From Hungatella sp. UBA4396 (GTDB lineage Bacteria > Bacillota > Clostridia > Lachnospirales > Lachnospiraceae): DNA of 64,000 nt. The notes under the pieces are model-generated. The model saw only the letters and a list, made by a program, of their open reading frames with translations. It was not told where the DNA came from and made no database searches. How positions within the stretch are numbered: the stretch's first letter is position 1; the number at the start of each line of letters is the position of its first letter. The position numbers were made by a program, and so were the translations under genes. Positions 18,303 to 26,183 of the stretch are shown one piece after another. The stretch spans positions 1 through 64,000 of the forward strand of contig DGRE01000052.1 in assembly GCA_002389905.1 (NCBI GenBank). The letters run 5' to 3'.

Positions 18303-19247
18303 ATGTTCTGGAACGAGAAGCCTTACCATTCTCTTGACTATGAGATGAAAAAACAATACGGGCATAAGGTTTACAAGCTGGCTCTTGACGGAGGCATGAC
18401 CTGCCCCAACCGGGATGGAACCTTAGGCCGGGGCGGCTGTATTTTCTGCAGCAGCGGCGGGTCCGGAGAATTTGCCGAAGCCATGTCACCGGGCCGCTCT
18501 GCGGCAGAACAGCTCCAGTCCGCAAGAATGCGTGTCCAAAGTAAGATAAAGGACGAGAACTGCCGTTTTATCGCTTACTTCCAGTCTTATACCAATACCT
18601 ATGCGCCGGTTTCCTATTTAGAGGAATTGTTCACCAGCGTTATACATCAGCCTGACGTAGCAATTCTCTCCATTGCCACCCGCCCGGACTGCCTTCCTCC
18701 TGATGTCCTCCTTCTATTAAAAGACTTAAACCGGATCAAGCCGGTCTGGGTGGAGCTGGGCCTGCAGACCATCCACCAGTCCACTGCTGATTATATCCGC
18801 AGAGGCTATCCCCTGTCCGTCTTTCAGGACGCCTATGAGAATTTAAAAGAAGCCGGACTTACGGTTATCGCCCATGTCATTTTGGGCCTTCCCGGAGAAA
18901 CCAGGGACATGGTCCTGGAAACCGTAGAATATCTGGCTCATTTAGGAGAACATGGCATCGACGGAATCAAGCTGCAGCTTCTTCATATTCTGGAGCACAC
19001 AGAACTGGCAGAGGAATACCGTCAAGGGCTGGTTCCCATCTATTCCCTGGAGGAATACACCGATCTGGTCATTGACTGCATCGCCATACTTCCGCCTGAA
19101 ACAGTCATCCACCGGATCAGCGGAGACGGCCCTAAGCAAATGCTTTTAGCTCCCCTATGGAGCAGCAACAAAAAACTGGTCTTAAATACCTTGTCCAAGC
19201 GGTTAAAAGAACGAGGCATCTGCCAGGGTGACAGATACCTCGTCTGA
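18303..19247 (+). CDS. TIGR01212 family radical SAM protein (YhcC-like)
   Basis: A protein of 314 residues. Cys34, Cys46 and Cys49 (CPNRDGTLGRGGCIFC) form the unusual radical SAM cluster motif of this family. ILSIATRPDCLPPDV, WVELGLQTIH and HVILGLPGET follow as in an Elp3/coproporphyrinogen-like barrel. The family is common in bacteria; I am not aware of a settled reaction. The start at 18303 has AGGGAG before it and sits downstream of a consensus promoter. Confidence 0.88.
   Translation: MFWNEKPYHSLDYEMKKQYGHKVYKLALDGGMTCPNRDGTLGRGGCIFCSSGGSGEFAEAMSPGRSAAEQLQSARMRVQSKIKDENCRFIAYFQSYTNTYAPVSYLEELFTSVIHQPDVAILSIATRPDCLPPDVLLLLKDLNRIKPVWVELGLQTIHQSTADYIRRGYPLSVFQDAYENLKEAGLTVIAHVILGLPGETRDMVLETVEYLAHLGEHGIDGIKLQLLHILEHTELAEEYRQGLVPIYSLEEYTDLVIDCIAILPPETVIHRISGDGPKQMLLAPLWSSNKKLVLNTLSKRLKERGICQGDRYLV
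19213..19241. terminator. Hairpin overlapping the radical SAM stop, probable terminator
   Basis: GAGGCATCTG (19213-19222) pairs with CAGATACCTC (19232-19241), one mismatch. It lies within the last codons of the radical SAM gene; T-rich sequence follows in both directions (GATTTTACTC, and GTTCTTTT on the minus strand). Only 2 bp separate the convergent genes. Confidence 0.45.
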
Positions 19248-19249
19248 TT

Positions 19250-20428
19250 TTACTCTCTATGATATATCATACCGTTTTCATCCACTTCAATGCCAAAGGA
19301 TATTCCCTGGAAATACTGGTAGAACTTTCGGATTTCTTCCGGATCTTCCAGCTTTCTGGTATAGCCCTTTTGTGAAGTTCCGGGAACCAGGGATAACACC
19401 GTGGTTCCCTGCTCAAAATCCACTTCAGCCCGTAAAAGAGCTGTCTTTGGAATGCTGCTTCCAAATATGAAGTTTCCAAGGCTATAGCAAATAGGCTTTC
19501 CATTATAATACTCAATTCCCTGCAGCACGTGAGGATGGCTTCCTATTACCATATCTGCACCTGCGTCAATGATCTTCTTTCCCAAGGCTCTCTGGTATTC
19601 CTGAGGCTTTTCATCCCTCTCAATTCCCCAATGAAGGTAAACAACCAGATAATCGCAGCTCCCCTCTGCTTTCTCAATTTCCTCCAGCAATATGGTGGGA
19701 TCGTATCCGCTGACCATGCCGGGCTTTTTGCTGTTGGCCACCCACGCCGGGTCCGGATAAACTCTGGAGGCTGCCAGAAATCCTATGGTTTTTCCCTTCA
19801 CTTCCATGGTCTGAAGCTGTCTGGCCCGGTCCATATCAGGACCTGCGCCTGCATACCGGATTCCTGCTGCATCTAAAACACTGCAGGTATCCACAAGTGC
19901 ATCTGTTCCAAAGTCCAGAGAATGATTATTAGCCAGAGTCACAATATCAACTCCCAGCTCATTCATCATGGAAACTCTGGAGGGAGGCAGCCGGAAGGTG
20001 AACTGTTTATCCGGCGCCGCCGACCCTCTGTCGCTGAAAGGGAATTCCTGATTGACCATAAAGATATCCGACTGGTTGATTTCTCCCCGGAAACCGTCAT
20101 CCAGAACTCCACTTATGTCTCCCACCTTATCATAGGCATTTATTACATGATTAGAAAGTAATATATCTCCTGCAAAAAGCAGTTGGACGGGCAAAGCCGG
20201 TTCTGTTTCCGCCTCAGATGTCTCTGTTTCAAGTGTGATAACCTCTGTTTCTCTTTGAGTCTCCTCCCTGGTCACTGCCAGGGTTTCCCCAGGGCTTTCC
20301 TGGCCTGTCGTTTCTTTTCCCCCCTGTTTTCCCTTCCACTCACTGCTCCCTACCCATCCGATGAGAAAAACAAGCAGCAATAGGGGAAGGAAAACCAGAA
20401 TCTTCATTAATCCACTGGTTTTCTTCAT
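19250..20428 (-). CDS. CapA-like family metallophosphatase-fold protein, membrane-anchored
   Basis: A protein of 392 residues. Residues 8-27 are a hydrophobic anchor, followed by a Thr/Glu-rich spacer to about 80. The rest is a CapA/PGA_cap domain: LLFAGDILLS, LANNHSLDFG, YLHWGIERDE and GSHPHVLQGIE carry the metal-ligand motifs. CapA proteins take part in poly-gamma-glutamate synthesis or release. No capB or capC is near, so this is probably one of the many stand-alone CapA proteins with unknown cell-surface function. It has its own consensus-like promoter. Confidence 0.85.
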   Translation of the reverse strand: MKKTSGLMKILVFLPLLLLVFLIGWVGSSEWKGKQGGKETTGQESPGETLAVTREETQRETEVITLETETSEAETEPALPVQLLFAGDILLSNHVINAYDKVGDISGVLDDGFRGEINQSDIFMVNQEFPFSDRGSAAPDKQFTFRLPPSRVSMMNELGVDIVTLANNHSLDFGTDALVDTCSVLDAAGIRYAGAGPDMDRARQLQTMEVKGKTIGFLAASRVYPDPAWVANSKKPGMVSGYDPTILLEEIEKAEGSCDYLVVYLHWGIERDEKPQEYQRALGKKIIDAGADMVIGSHPHVLQGIEYYNGKPICYSLGNFIFGSSIPKTALLRAEVDFEQGTTVLSLVPGTSQKGYTRKLEDPEEIRKFYQYFQGISFGIEVDENGMIYHRE

Positions 20429-20516
20429 AAATCTCTCCCGATTGTTGATAACTTTGACATGGTTTTACATTTTCCATTACATTTTCCACATACCTGGAAA
20501 TCTATTTTCGTTCTTT

Positions 20517-20545
20517 ATCTTACAATGGTTCCCATTATTTGTCAA
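20517..20545 (-). promoter_or_regulatory. Predicted promoter of the CapA-like gene
   Basis: Minus strand TTGACA (20540-20545), a 17-nt spacer, TAAGAT (20517-20522), about 90 nt before the start. Confidence 0.6.
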
Positions 20546-20596
20546 ATCGTCATCAAGTCTCTTACAGAAATTAAGATTCTTTCCATTGGATTTCTT

Positions 20597-22030
20597 TTAT
20601 TTTAAAATCCTGCCATTGGTTGCAATGACATTTTTATACCACTCAAAGGATTTTTTCCTGCTGCGTTTTAAGGTTCCCTTTCCCTGGTTGTCCTTGTCCA
20701 CGTATATAAAGCCGTACCGTTTCTTCATCTCTCCAGTGGAAGCACTGACTAAGTCAATGCAGCCCCAGGGGGTGTATCCCAGCAAGTCCACTCCATCCTC
20801 ATCCACTGCTTTCATCATTTCCTTTATATGGGCCTCCAGATATTGGATCCGGTAATCATCGGAAATGCTTCCGTCCTCTTCCACCTGATCCACCGCACCG
20901 AGGCCGTTTTCCACGATAAACAACGGCTTCTCATACCGGTCGTATAAAGTATTCAGTGTGATTCTCAGCCCAAGAGGGTCAATCTGCCAGCCCCATTCAG
21001 ACACCTCTAAATGAGGATTGCGGATGCTCTTCATCACATTGCCTGATGTGGATTTTGCAATGACTTCTTCTGATGTGCTGGCACACCGGGATGAATAATA
21101 GCTGAAGGATATGAAATCCACCGTATTTTCCTTCAGAATCTTATGATCATCAGGTCCTGTTTCGAGGGTTATGCCCTCCCTTTCAAACAGTTTCTTAGCA
21201 TAAGCGGGATATTCTCCCCTGGCCTGTACGTCAATAAAGAAATAATTTTCCCTGTCTCTTCCCAGACTTTCCCAGACATCCTCAGGGTTGCAGCTATAGG
21301 GATAAAAATTTCCTGCGGCCAGCATACAGCCGAACTTGAAATCCGGGTTGATCTGATGACCCAGTCTGGTTGCCATGGCAGAGGCCACCAGTTCGTTATG
21401 GGCAGCCTGATATTTCACCAGTCTTGGGTCCTCTCCCTCTGCGAACTGGATTCCCGCACCCATAAAGGGCAGGTGAAGAAGCATGTTGATCTCATTAAAT
21501 GTAATCCAGTAAGTCACCTTATCCTTAAAACGGTTAAAAATAGCATCACAGTATTTCACATAGCAGTCAATGACCTTCCGGCTCTTCCACGAACCGTATT
21601 TCTCCACCAAAGCCAGGGGAATATCGAAATGGCAGATGGTTACAACCGGTTCGATCCCATATTTTAAAAGCTCATCAATAAAATCCCCGTAAAACTTCAG
21701 ACCTTCTTCATTAGGAGTCTCTTCTTCTCCGGAAGGGAAAATACGGGACCAGGAAAAGGAAAAGCGGTAGCACTTAAACCCCATTTCCGCAAATAAGGCA
21801 ATATCCTCCTTATAATGGCCGTACATGTCAATGGCTTCTCTGCCAGGATAATAGGAATCCTCCGGCAGAGTCTTGTAATCCATTTCTCCCCGCATAACCG
21901 GGAAACGGTTTTCTCCCCAGGGAATCATATCCACGATTGCCATTCCGCGGTTTCCTTCCTTCCAGCCGCCTTCACACTGATTTGCTGCAGTGGCTCCTCC
22001 CCACAAAAAGTCTTTTCTCATATTCCTCAT
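20597..22030 (-). CDS. 6-phospho-beta-glucosidase (GH1)
   Basis: A protein of 477 residues, glycoside hydrolase family 1. The acid/base is Glu180 (TFNEIN) and the nucleophile Glu374 (FIVENGLGAVD). The C-terminal phosphate-recognition region KKRYGFIYVDKDNQGKGTL is that of enzymes cleaving phosphorylated disaccharides delivered by a PTS. It is the last gene of the licT-bglP operon, 17 bp after the PTS gene. It would split imported cellobiose-6-P, salicin-6-P or arbutin-6-P in the cytoplasm. Confidence 0.93.
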   Translation of the reverse strand: MRNMRKDFLWGGATAANQCEGGWKEGNRGMAIVDMIPWGENRFPVMRGEMDYKTLPEDSYYPGREAIDMYGHYKEDIALFAEMGFKCYRFSFSWSRIFPSGEEETPNEEGLKFYGDFIDELLKYGIEPVVTICHFDIPLALVEKYGSWKSRKVIDCYVKYCDAIFNRFKDKVTYWITFNEINMLLHLPFMGAGIQFAEGEDPRLVKYQAAHNELVASAMATRLGHQINPDFKFGCMLAAGNFYPYSCNPEDVWESLGRDRENYFFIDVQARGEYPAYAKKLFEREGITLETGPDDHKILKENTVDFISFSYYSSRCASTSEEVIAKSTSGNVMKSIRNPHLEVSEWGWQIDPLGLRITLNTLYDRYEKPLFIVENGLGAVDQVEEDGSISDDYRIQYLEAHIKEMMKAVDEDGVDLLGYTPWGCIDLVSASTGEMKKRYGFIYVDKDNQGKGTLKRSRKKSFEWYKNVIATNGRILK

Positions 22031-22047
22031 CCTTTCCTTTAGAACTC

Positions 22048-23964
22048 CTATAAAATGGTTAACAGGGTATCTCCCACACCGACCTGTCCGTCGTCTGTAG
22101 CAATTACATCGGTAAACACTGCGGAATTGGAAACCAGAACCGGTGTTACGGCTGAATATCCGGCCTCCCGGATCACATCCAGGTCAAATCTCAGCAGCTC
22201 CTGTCCCTTTTTCACATGATCTCCAACTGCAGTCAGTACGGTAAACCCCTTTCCTTCTAACTGTACCGTATCCATCCCCACATGAATCAGCACCTCTGCG
22301 CCGTTTGCGCTCATCATTCCAATGGCATGGCCTGTGGGGAAAAGAGCTGTGATCTCTCCGTCTGCCGGTGCATACAGCACACCTTCTTCCGGCAAAATCG
22401 CCACTCCCTGACCCAGCACACCGGAGGAAAATGCCGCATCCTCCACCTGATCCAGAGGCACAATCGTTCCTTTTAACGGGCTTGCAAGGGTTATTTTTTT
22501 CACGCCTGGATTGGAAGGTGCAGGCTCCACTGCCTTGACCTCTTCCCTGGCTTCCTCATGGTACAGCATAAAACAGAGAACAAATGCAATAGCGGAAGCG
22601 ACCAGTACGCCTGCAGCCACCCATGGGATGCTGGAGGTATCATTATTCTCCGGATTGATAAAGGTCACAAATCCGAAAATGCCCAAAGCTCCTGAGGAAT
22701 ACTTCTTTACATTCCCAAGTCCAATAATAGCTCCGCCTATGGCTGCGCCGATACAGGAAATGACAAAGGGTTTTTTCTTTGGAAGAGTAATACCGTAAAT
22801 AGCAGGCTCTGTCACTCCGAAAAGACCGGAAATAGCTGCCGGAATACAAAGACCCTTTAAATTCTTGTCCTTTGTCTTCATAAGAACCGCAATAACCGCG
22901 GCAGTCTGGGCAAAGGAAGCTGCAAAATAAGGCTGCATAAAGCTGTCATATCCCTGGGTGCTTAAGTTCATGATATAAATGGGAATCAGTCCCCAATGCA
23001 GGCCGAAGATAACCAGTACCTGCCAGAAAGCACCTACAATCAGACCCTCCAATACGGGGCTGGTGTCATAAGCTGCCTGAGTTGCAAAACCAATGAGTGC
23101 TGCCAAGGTGTTGGCAATAGGGCCCACCGCCACAAAGGTAACAGGTACTGCGATCAAAAGAGTGAGGGTGGGAACCATAAAGTTCTTCACCACATCGGGA
23201 ACCACCTTTTTCCACATATTTTCTATTTTTGATGCAACATAAACGGACAGCACAATGGGCACCACGGAAGACGGATAGCCCGCCTTTGGCATAATAACCG
23301 GTATTTTGAGAAACGTGGCATAAACGTTAGACTCAAAAATGCTTCCCGCAAACAAGACCTCCATCACCTCATTTGATGTAAGGGCAGTAACCTTGGGATA
23401 TATGAGAGCACACCCCAAAGCAATTCCTGTAAAGGGATTTAAGCCAAATTTTCTTGCAGAGGTATAGCCAAGGATTACAGGCAGATAGTAAAAGAATCCA
23501 TCTCCCACCGCAAACAAAAGCTGATAGGTTCCGTCTGCCGGTGTCAGAAGCCCGGTGAAGGTCAAAATTGCCAGAATTCCCTTTATCAGTCCTGTCGCCA
23601 TAAGCACACTTAAAATAGGCTGGAAAACGCCGGAAAGGGTATCCAGCAGCATGGCAGACAGCTTTTGAGGCTTGCCTGATCCGGCTGACTCGGAATCCTG
23701 CTGATCCCCTCCGAACCCTCCGATTTCACATACTACAGCATATACATCAGGAACATGGTTGCCTATGACTACCTGATACTGGCCTCCGCTCTGCATAACC
23801 GTCACAATTCCGCTGGTATTTTTTAAGACCTCTGTATTGGCCCTTGACTCATCCTTTAATTTAAAACGCAGCCTGGTGATGCAGTGGGTCAGGCTGATAA
23901 CATTAGACTTCCCCCCTACATTCTGGATAATAATTCTTGCTAATCCATCATATTTACTTGCCAT
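22048..23964 (-). CDS. bglP: Beta-glucoside PTS transporter, EIIBCA
   Basis: A protein of 638 residues with domains in the order EIIB, EIIC, EIIA. EIIB carries the phosphorylated Cys28 (SLTHCITRLRFKLKDE). EIIC spans about 110-470 with many membrane helices. EIIA has the active histidine in VLIHVGMDTVQLEGKGF. It imports and phosphorylates beta-glucosides. It lies between the antiterminator and the phospho-glucosidase, with AGGAGG before its start. The 115-bp gap to licT shows no clear second antiterminator target. Confidence 0.94.
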   Translation of the reverse strand: MASKYDGLARIIIQNVGGKSNVISLTHCITRLRFKLKDESRANTEVLKNTSGIVTVMQSGGQYQVVIGNHVPDVYAVVCEIGGFGGDQQDSESAGSGKPQKLSAMLLDTLSGVFQPILSVLMATGLIKGILAILTFTGLLTPADGTYQLLFAVGDGFFYYLPVILGYTSARKFGLNPFTGIALGCALIYPKVTALTSNEVMEVLFAGSIFESNVYATFLKIPVIMPKAGYPSSVVPIVLSVYVASKIENMWKKVVPDVVKNFMVPTLTLLIAVPVTFVAVGPIANTLAALIGFATQAAYDTSPVLEGLIVGAFWQVLVIFGLHWGLIPIYIMNLSTQGYDSFMQPYFAASFAQTAAVIAVLMKTKDKNLKGLCIPAAISGLFGVTEPAIYGITLPKKKPFVISCIGAAIGGAIIGLGNVKKYSSGALGIFGFVTFINPENNDTSSIPWVAAGVLVASAIAFVLCFMLYHEEAREEVKAVEPAPSNPGVKKITLASPLKGTIVPLDQVEDAAFSSGVLGQGVAILPEEGVLYAPADGEITALFPTGHAIGMMSANGAEVLIHVGMDTVQLEGKGFTVLTAVGDHVKKGQELLRFDLDVIREAGYSAVTPVLVSNSAVFTDVIATDDGQVGVGDTLLTIL

Positions 23965-24079
23965 ATCTCATCCTCCTTGTGATCTTTTCCCGCAGACCTT
24001 GTTATCCGGATACAATAAAGCCCGCTGTTTTTATAAATACATTCCTGGATTGGCCTTCTCCCGAATGATTTCTCACCTT

Positions 24080-24925
24080 TTACTCCTGCTCACCTGTATT
24101 TTCCTGAATAATTCTCTTGATATGGACCGTCAGGTACATAATCTCCTCATCTGTAAGCCGGTAATCCATCTTTTTTTCCATGTATGTATTCACCTTTAAG
24201 GCGCATTGATATGCTTCCGAATATTGGCGGTAGATCATATAGCAGAACTCCATATCCTCTGTCCCATAATACCGTTTTCTCACTGCCCGGTGAACGAAAA
24301 ATTTTAAATGTGTCACAAACCTTTCATAGGACAAAGTCTCTTCGTCGAGGGAAATTCCAAAGTGGTAACGGACGATGTTTAAGATATCCTGGATCATCTG
24401 GGGAATCTCTGTAGATTCCTTCATATTGGTATCCAGTTCTGCATTCACCATATGCAGGGCAATATATCCGGCTTCATCCTCTGACAACTCCACGCCAAGC
24501 CTGTCCTTTATGATCTTTAAGGCTTCCAGACCAATCTCATACTCCTGATGATAAAATTTCTTGATTTCCCACAGCAACGCATTTTTAAACTCAATTCCCT
24601 GCTTTTTTCTTTCAATGGCAAAGTTTAAGTGATCCGTCAAAGTAATATAAATGTTATCATTCAGTTTTTTACCCAAGGTTTCCTTTGCATAGGTAATAAT
24701 CCTTCCGGCACAGCGGATATGTGATTCCGGAAGCTTTGCTACCAGCTCTGCAAACCGGTTCATTTCCTGGGTCCTTAAAAAGAAGGTTTTTGATATCTTC
24801 GATTCATCCACCAGGCTTCCCGGTTTTACGGAAAAACCGATCCCTTTTCCCATGAGGAGGACTTCCTGTCCATTTGAATCCCATGAACTGACTATGTTAT
24901 TTCCCAATACCTGTTTCACTACCAT
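24080..24925 (-). CDS. licT: BglG/LicT family transcriptional antiterminator
   Basis: A protein of 281 residues. The N-terminal RNA-binding domain (residues 1-55: MVVKQVLGNNIVSSWDSNGQ, GKGIGF) is followed by two PTS regulation domains whose histidines are visible in TLTDHLNFA, YIALHMVNAELD, FVTHLKFFVHR and YLTVHIKRI. When not inhibited by PTS phosphorylation, such proteins bind the RAT sequence in nascent RNA and stop terminator formation. A RAT-like site overlapping a terminator lies in this gene's own leader, so it should autoregulate the operon. Confidence 0.93.
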   Translation of the reverse strand: MVVKQVLGNNIVSSWDSNGQEVLLMGKGIGFSVKPGSLVDESKISKTFFLRTQEMNRFAELVAKLPESHIRCAGRIITYAKETLGKKLNDNIYITLTDHLNFAIERKKQGIEFKNALLWEIKKFYHQEYEIGLEALKIIKDRLGVELSEDEAGYIALHMVNAELDTNMKESTEIPQMIQDILNIVRYHFGISLDEETLSYERFVTHLKFFVHRAVRKRYYGTEDMEFCYMIYRQYSEAYQCALKVNTYMEKKMDYRLTDEEIMYLTVHIKRIIQENTGEQE

Positions 24926-24944
24926 AGACTTCCCCGTTTTCTGT

Positions 24945-25002
24945 AATAAAAAAACTGGTCATACTTATACCTTGCCTGAACAAGCGTATAAATACGACCA
25001 GT
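24945..25002 (-). terminator. Leader terminator of the licT operon
   Basis: On the minus strand a long hairpin (24954-25002; ACTGGTC outer arm at 24996-25002 pairs with GACCAGT at 24954-24960, inner TTATAC/GTATAA stem) is followed directly by seven Ts. It lies 29 nt before licT, inside the leader. Confidence 0.85.
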
Positions 25003-25033
25003 TATGCCTGCACGTTAAATTACAGTTGCACCC
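24998..25033 (-). promoter_or_regulatory. RAT-like antiterminator target
   Basis: Minus-strand sequence with GGGTGCAACTG at its 5' end and GCAGGCATAAC at its 3' end, matching the two conserved halves of ribonucleic antiterminator sites. Its 3' edge overlaps the 5' arm of the leader terminator, the expected geometry for mutually exclusive folding. Confidence 0.7.
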
Positions 25034-25055
25034 AGTCAAACTCTTATTTTTATAC

Positions 25056-25084
25056 ATTTTAACATATTTATCCATGTTTGTAAA
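25056..25084 (-). promoter_or_regulatory. Predicted licT operon promoter
   Basis: Minus strand TTTACA (25079-25084), a 17-nt spacer, TAAAAT (25056-25061). Transcription would begin about 15 nt before the RAT-like site. Confidence 0.65.
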
Positions 25085-25123
25085 GCATTTATTATGCAAA
25101 TTTTAAAGTCTCATCAAGAAAGT

Positions 25124-25139
25124 ATCCCGCTTGCGGGAT
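25124..25139 (-). terminator. Weak terminator after degV
   Basis: ATCCCGC/GCGGGAT 7-bp palindrome with a 2-nt loop, followed on the minus strand by TACTTTCTTG. The tail is poor. Confidence 0.35.
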
Positions 25140-25180
25140 TCTCCGCCTGCCTGAGCAGAGCATAAATATAATCAATATCT

Positions 25181-26023
25181 TTAAAGCGTCATGATGATTC
25201 CGCCTTCATTGGCATAGACCGTAGCCACTCCTGCGGTTTCTGTAATGATCACATCTTTAAACACAGCCTGCTTGATCATTTCCTGTTTTACATATTCCGC
25301 CCGTTCCGAATTGTTGCAATGGGCAATAACTAAAACCCTATCCCTGGTGTCTTTCGTATTTTTCATAGCCAGCTCCACCATTCTGCCCAAAGCCTTGTTA
25401 ATTCCTCTGGCCTGATCCAGCTTTACGATCACGCCCGATTCAGCTCCCATAACAGGTTTAATATTTAAGGCAGTGGCAAAGAATGCCTGAAGCCCTGTCA
25501 GGCGCCCGTTCTTTCTCAAGGTATCCAGGCTCTCCAGCACAAAATAGGTCTTCATATTCTTAATGAAGGTCCTGGCCTTTTCCTCGATTTCTTCAAAGGG
25601 CAGGGAAGCCTGACAAAGAGACTGAACATAAAGGGCAATGTTTAACTCACCGGCTGAGGCGGAATCAGAACCCAGCACTGCAATCTTTTTCCCGTTATTT
25701 CCATGTTCTTCCTCGTAAAGCTTTTTTCCCAGAACAGCGCTGTTATAGGTTCCGCTTAAATGTTCGGACAAAGTGATGACAAACACCTGGTCTTCATCGC
25801 ATTCATAAGCTTCCTTAAACAGCTCCGGAGAAGGACATGCTGTCTTAGGAGCCTCGCTGCTGTTTTTCACCAGTTCCAGAAAGCTTTTCTGGTCAAATGT
25901 CTCATCATCGACAATCTGAGTGTTTCCCACCTGTAAAGTAAGGGGGATTATCTGAAAGTGGGGATCTTTCCTTAAATCTGCCGTAAGGTCCAGACAACTG
26001 TCCCCAATAATCTTATAGCTCAT
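25181..26023 (-). CDS. DegV family fatty-acid-binding protein
   Basis: A protein of 280 residues with the DegV pattern: SCLDLTADLRKDP, a TACPSPELF loop, VITLSEHLSGTYNSA, and the C-terminal NEGGIIMTL. DegV/FakB proteins bind a fatty acid and, with a FakA-type kinase, feed exogenous fatty acids into lipids; no fakA is in the window. It has a perfect-consensus promoter and AGGAGGAAG ribosome binding site. Confidence 0.9.
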   Translation of the reverse strand: MSYKIIGDSCLDLTADLRKDPHFQIIPLTLQVGNTQIVDDETFDQKSFLELVKNSSEAPKTACPSPELFKEAYECDEDQVFVITLSEHLSGTYNSAVLGKKLYEEEHGNNGKKIAVLGSDSASAGELNIALYVQSLCQASLPFEEIEEKARTFIKNMKTYFVLESLDTLRKNGRLTGLQAFFATALNIKPVMGAESGVIVKLDQARGINKALGRMVELAMKNTKDTRDRVLVIAHCNNSERAEYVKQEMIKQAVFKDVIITETAGVATVYANEGGIIMTL

Positions 26024-26077
26024 ATCTCCGCTCTTCCTCCTGACACGAAACTTATCATGTAGTATTCATTACCATAT

Positions 26078-26106
26078 ATTATAGAGAAACCATACTCAGA
26101 TGTCAA
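26078..26106 (-). promoter_or_regulatory. Consensus sigma-A promoter of degV
   Basis: Minus strand TTGACA (26101-26106), a 17-nt spacer, TATAAT (26078-26083): a full consensus match. Confidence 0.85.
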
Positions 26107-26124
26107 TAGAATAATTGGCTGACC

Positions 26125-26159
26125 TCAAAAAAAGGACCTGTACCAACATACAAGTCCTT
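26125..26159 (-). terminator. htpG terminator
   Basis: Minus strand AAGGACTTGTA / TACAGGTCCTT stem (11 bp including one G-U; 26132-26142 with 26149-26159) followed by seven Ts. Confidence 0.85.
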
Positions 26160-26183
26160 CTTAATTTGATGATATATCTGTTT

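Noticed and set aside
23965..24079. Second RAT/terminator between licT and bglP
   Set aside because: Only a weak TATCCGGATA palindrome is present, with no T-run in the right direction and no RAT halves.
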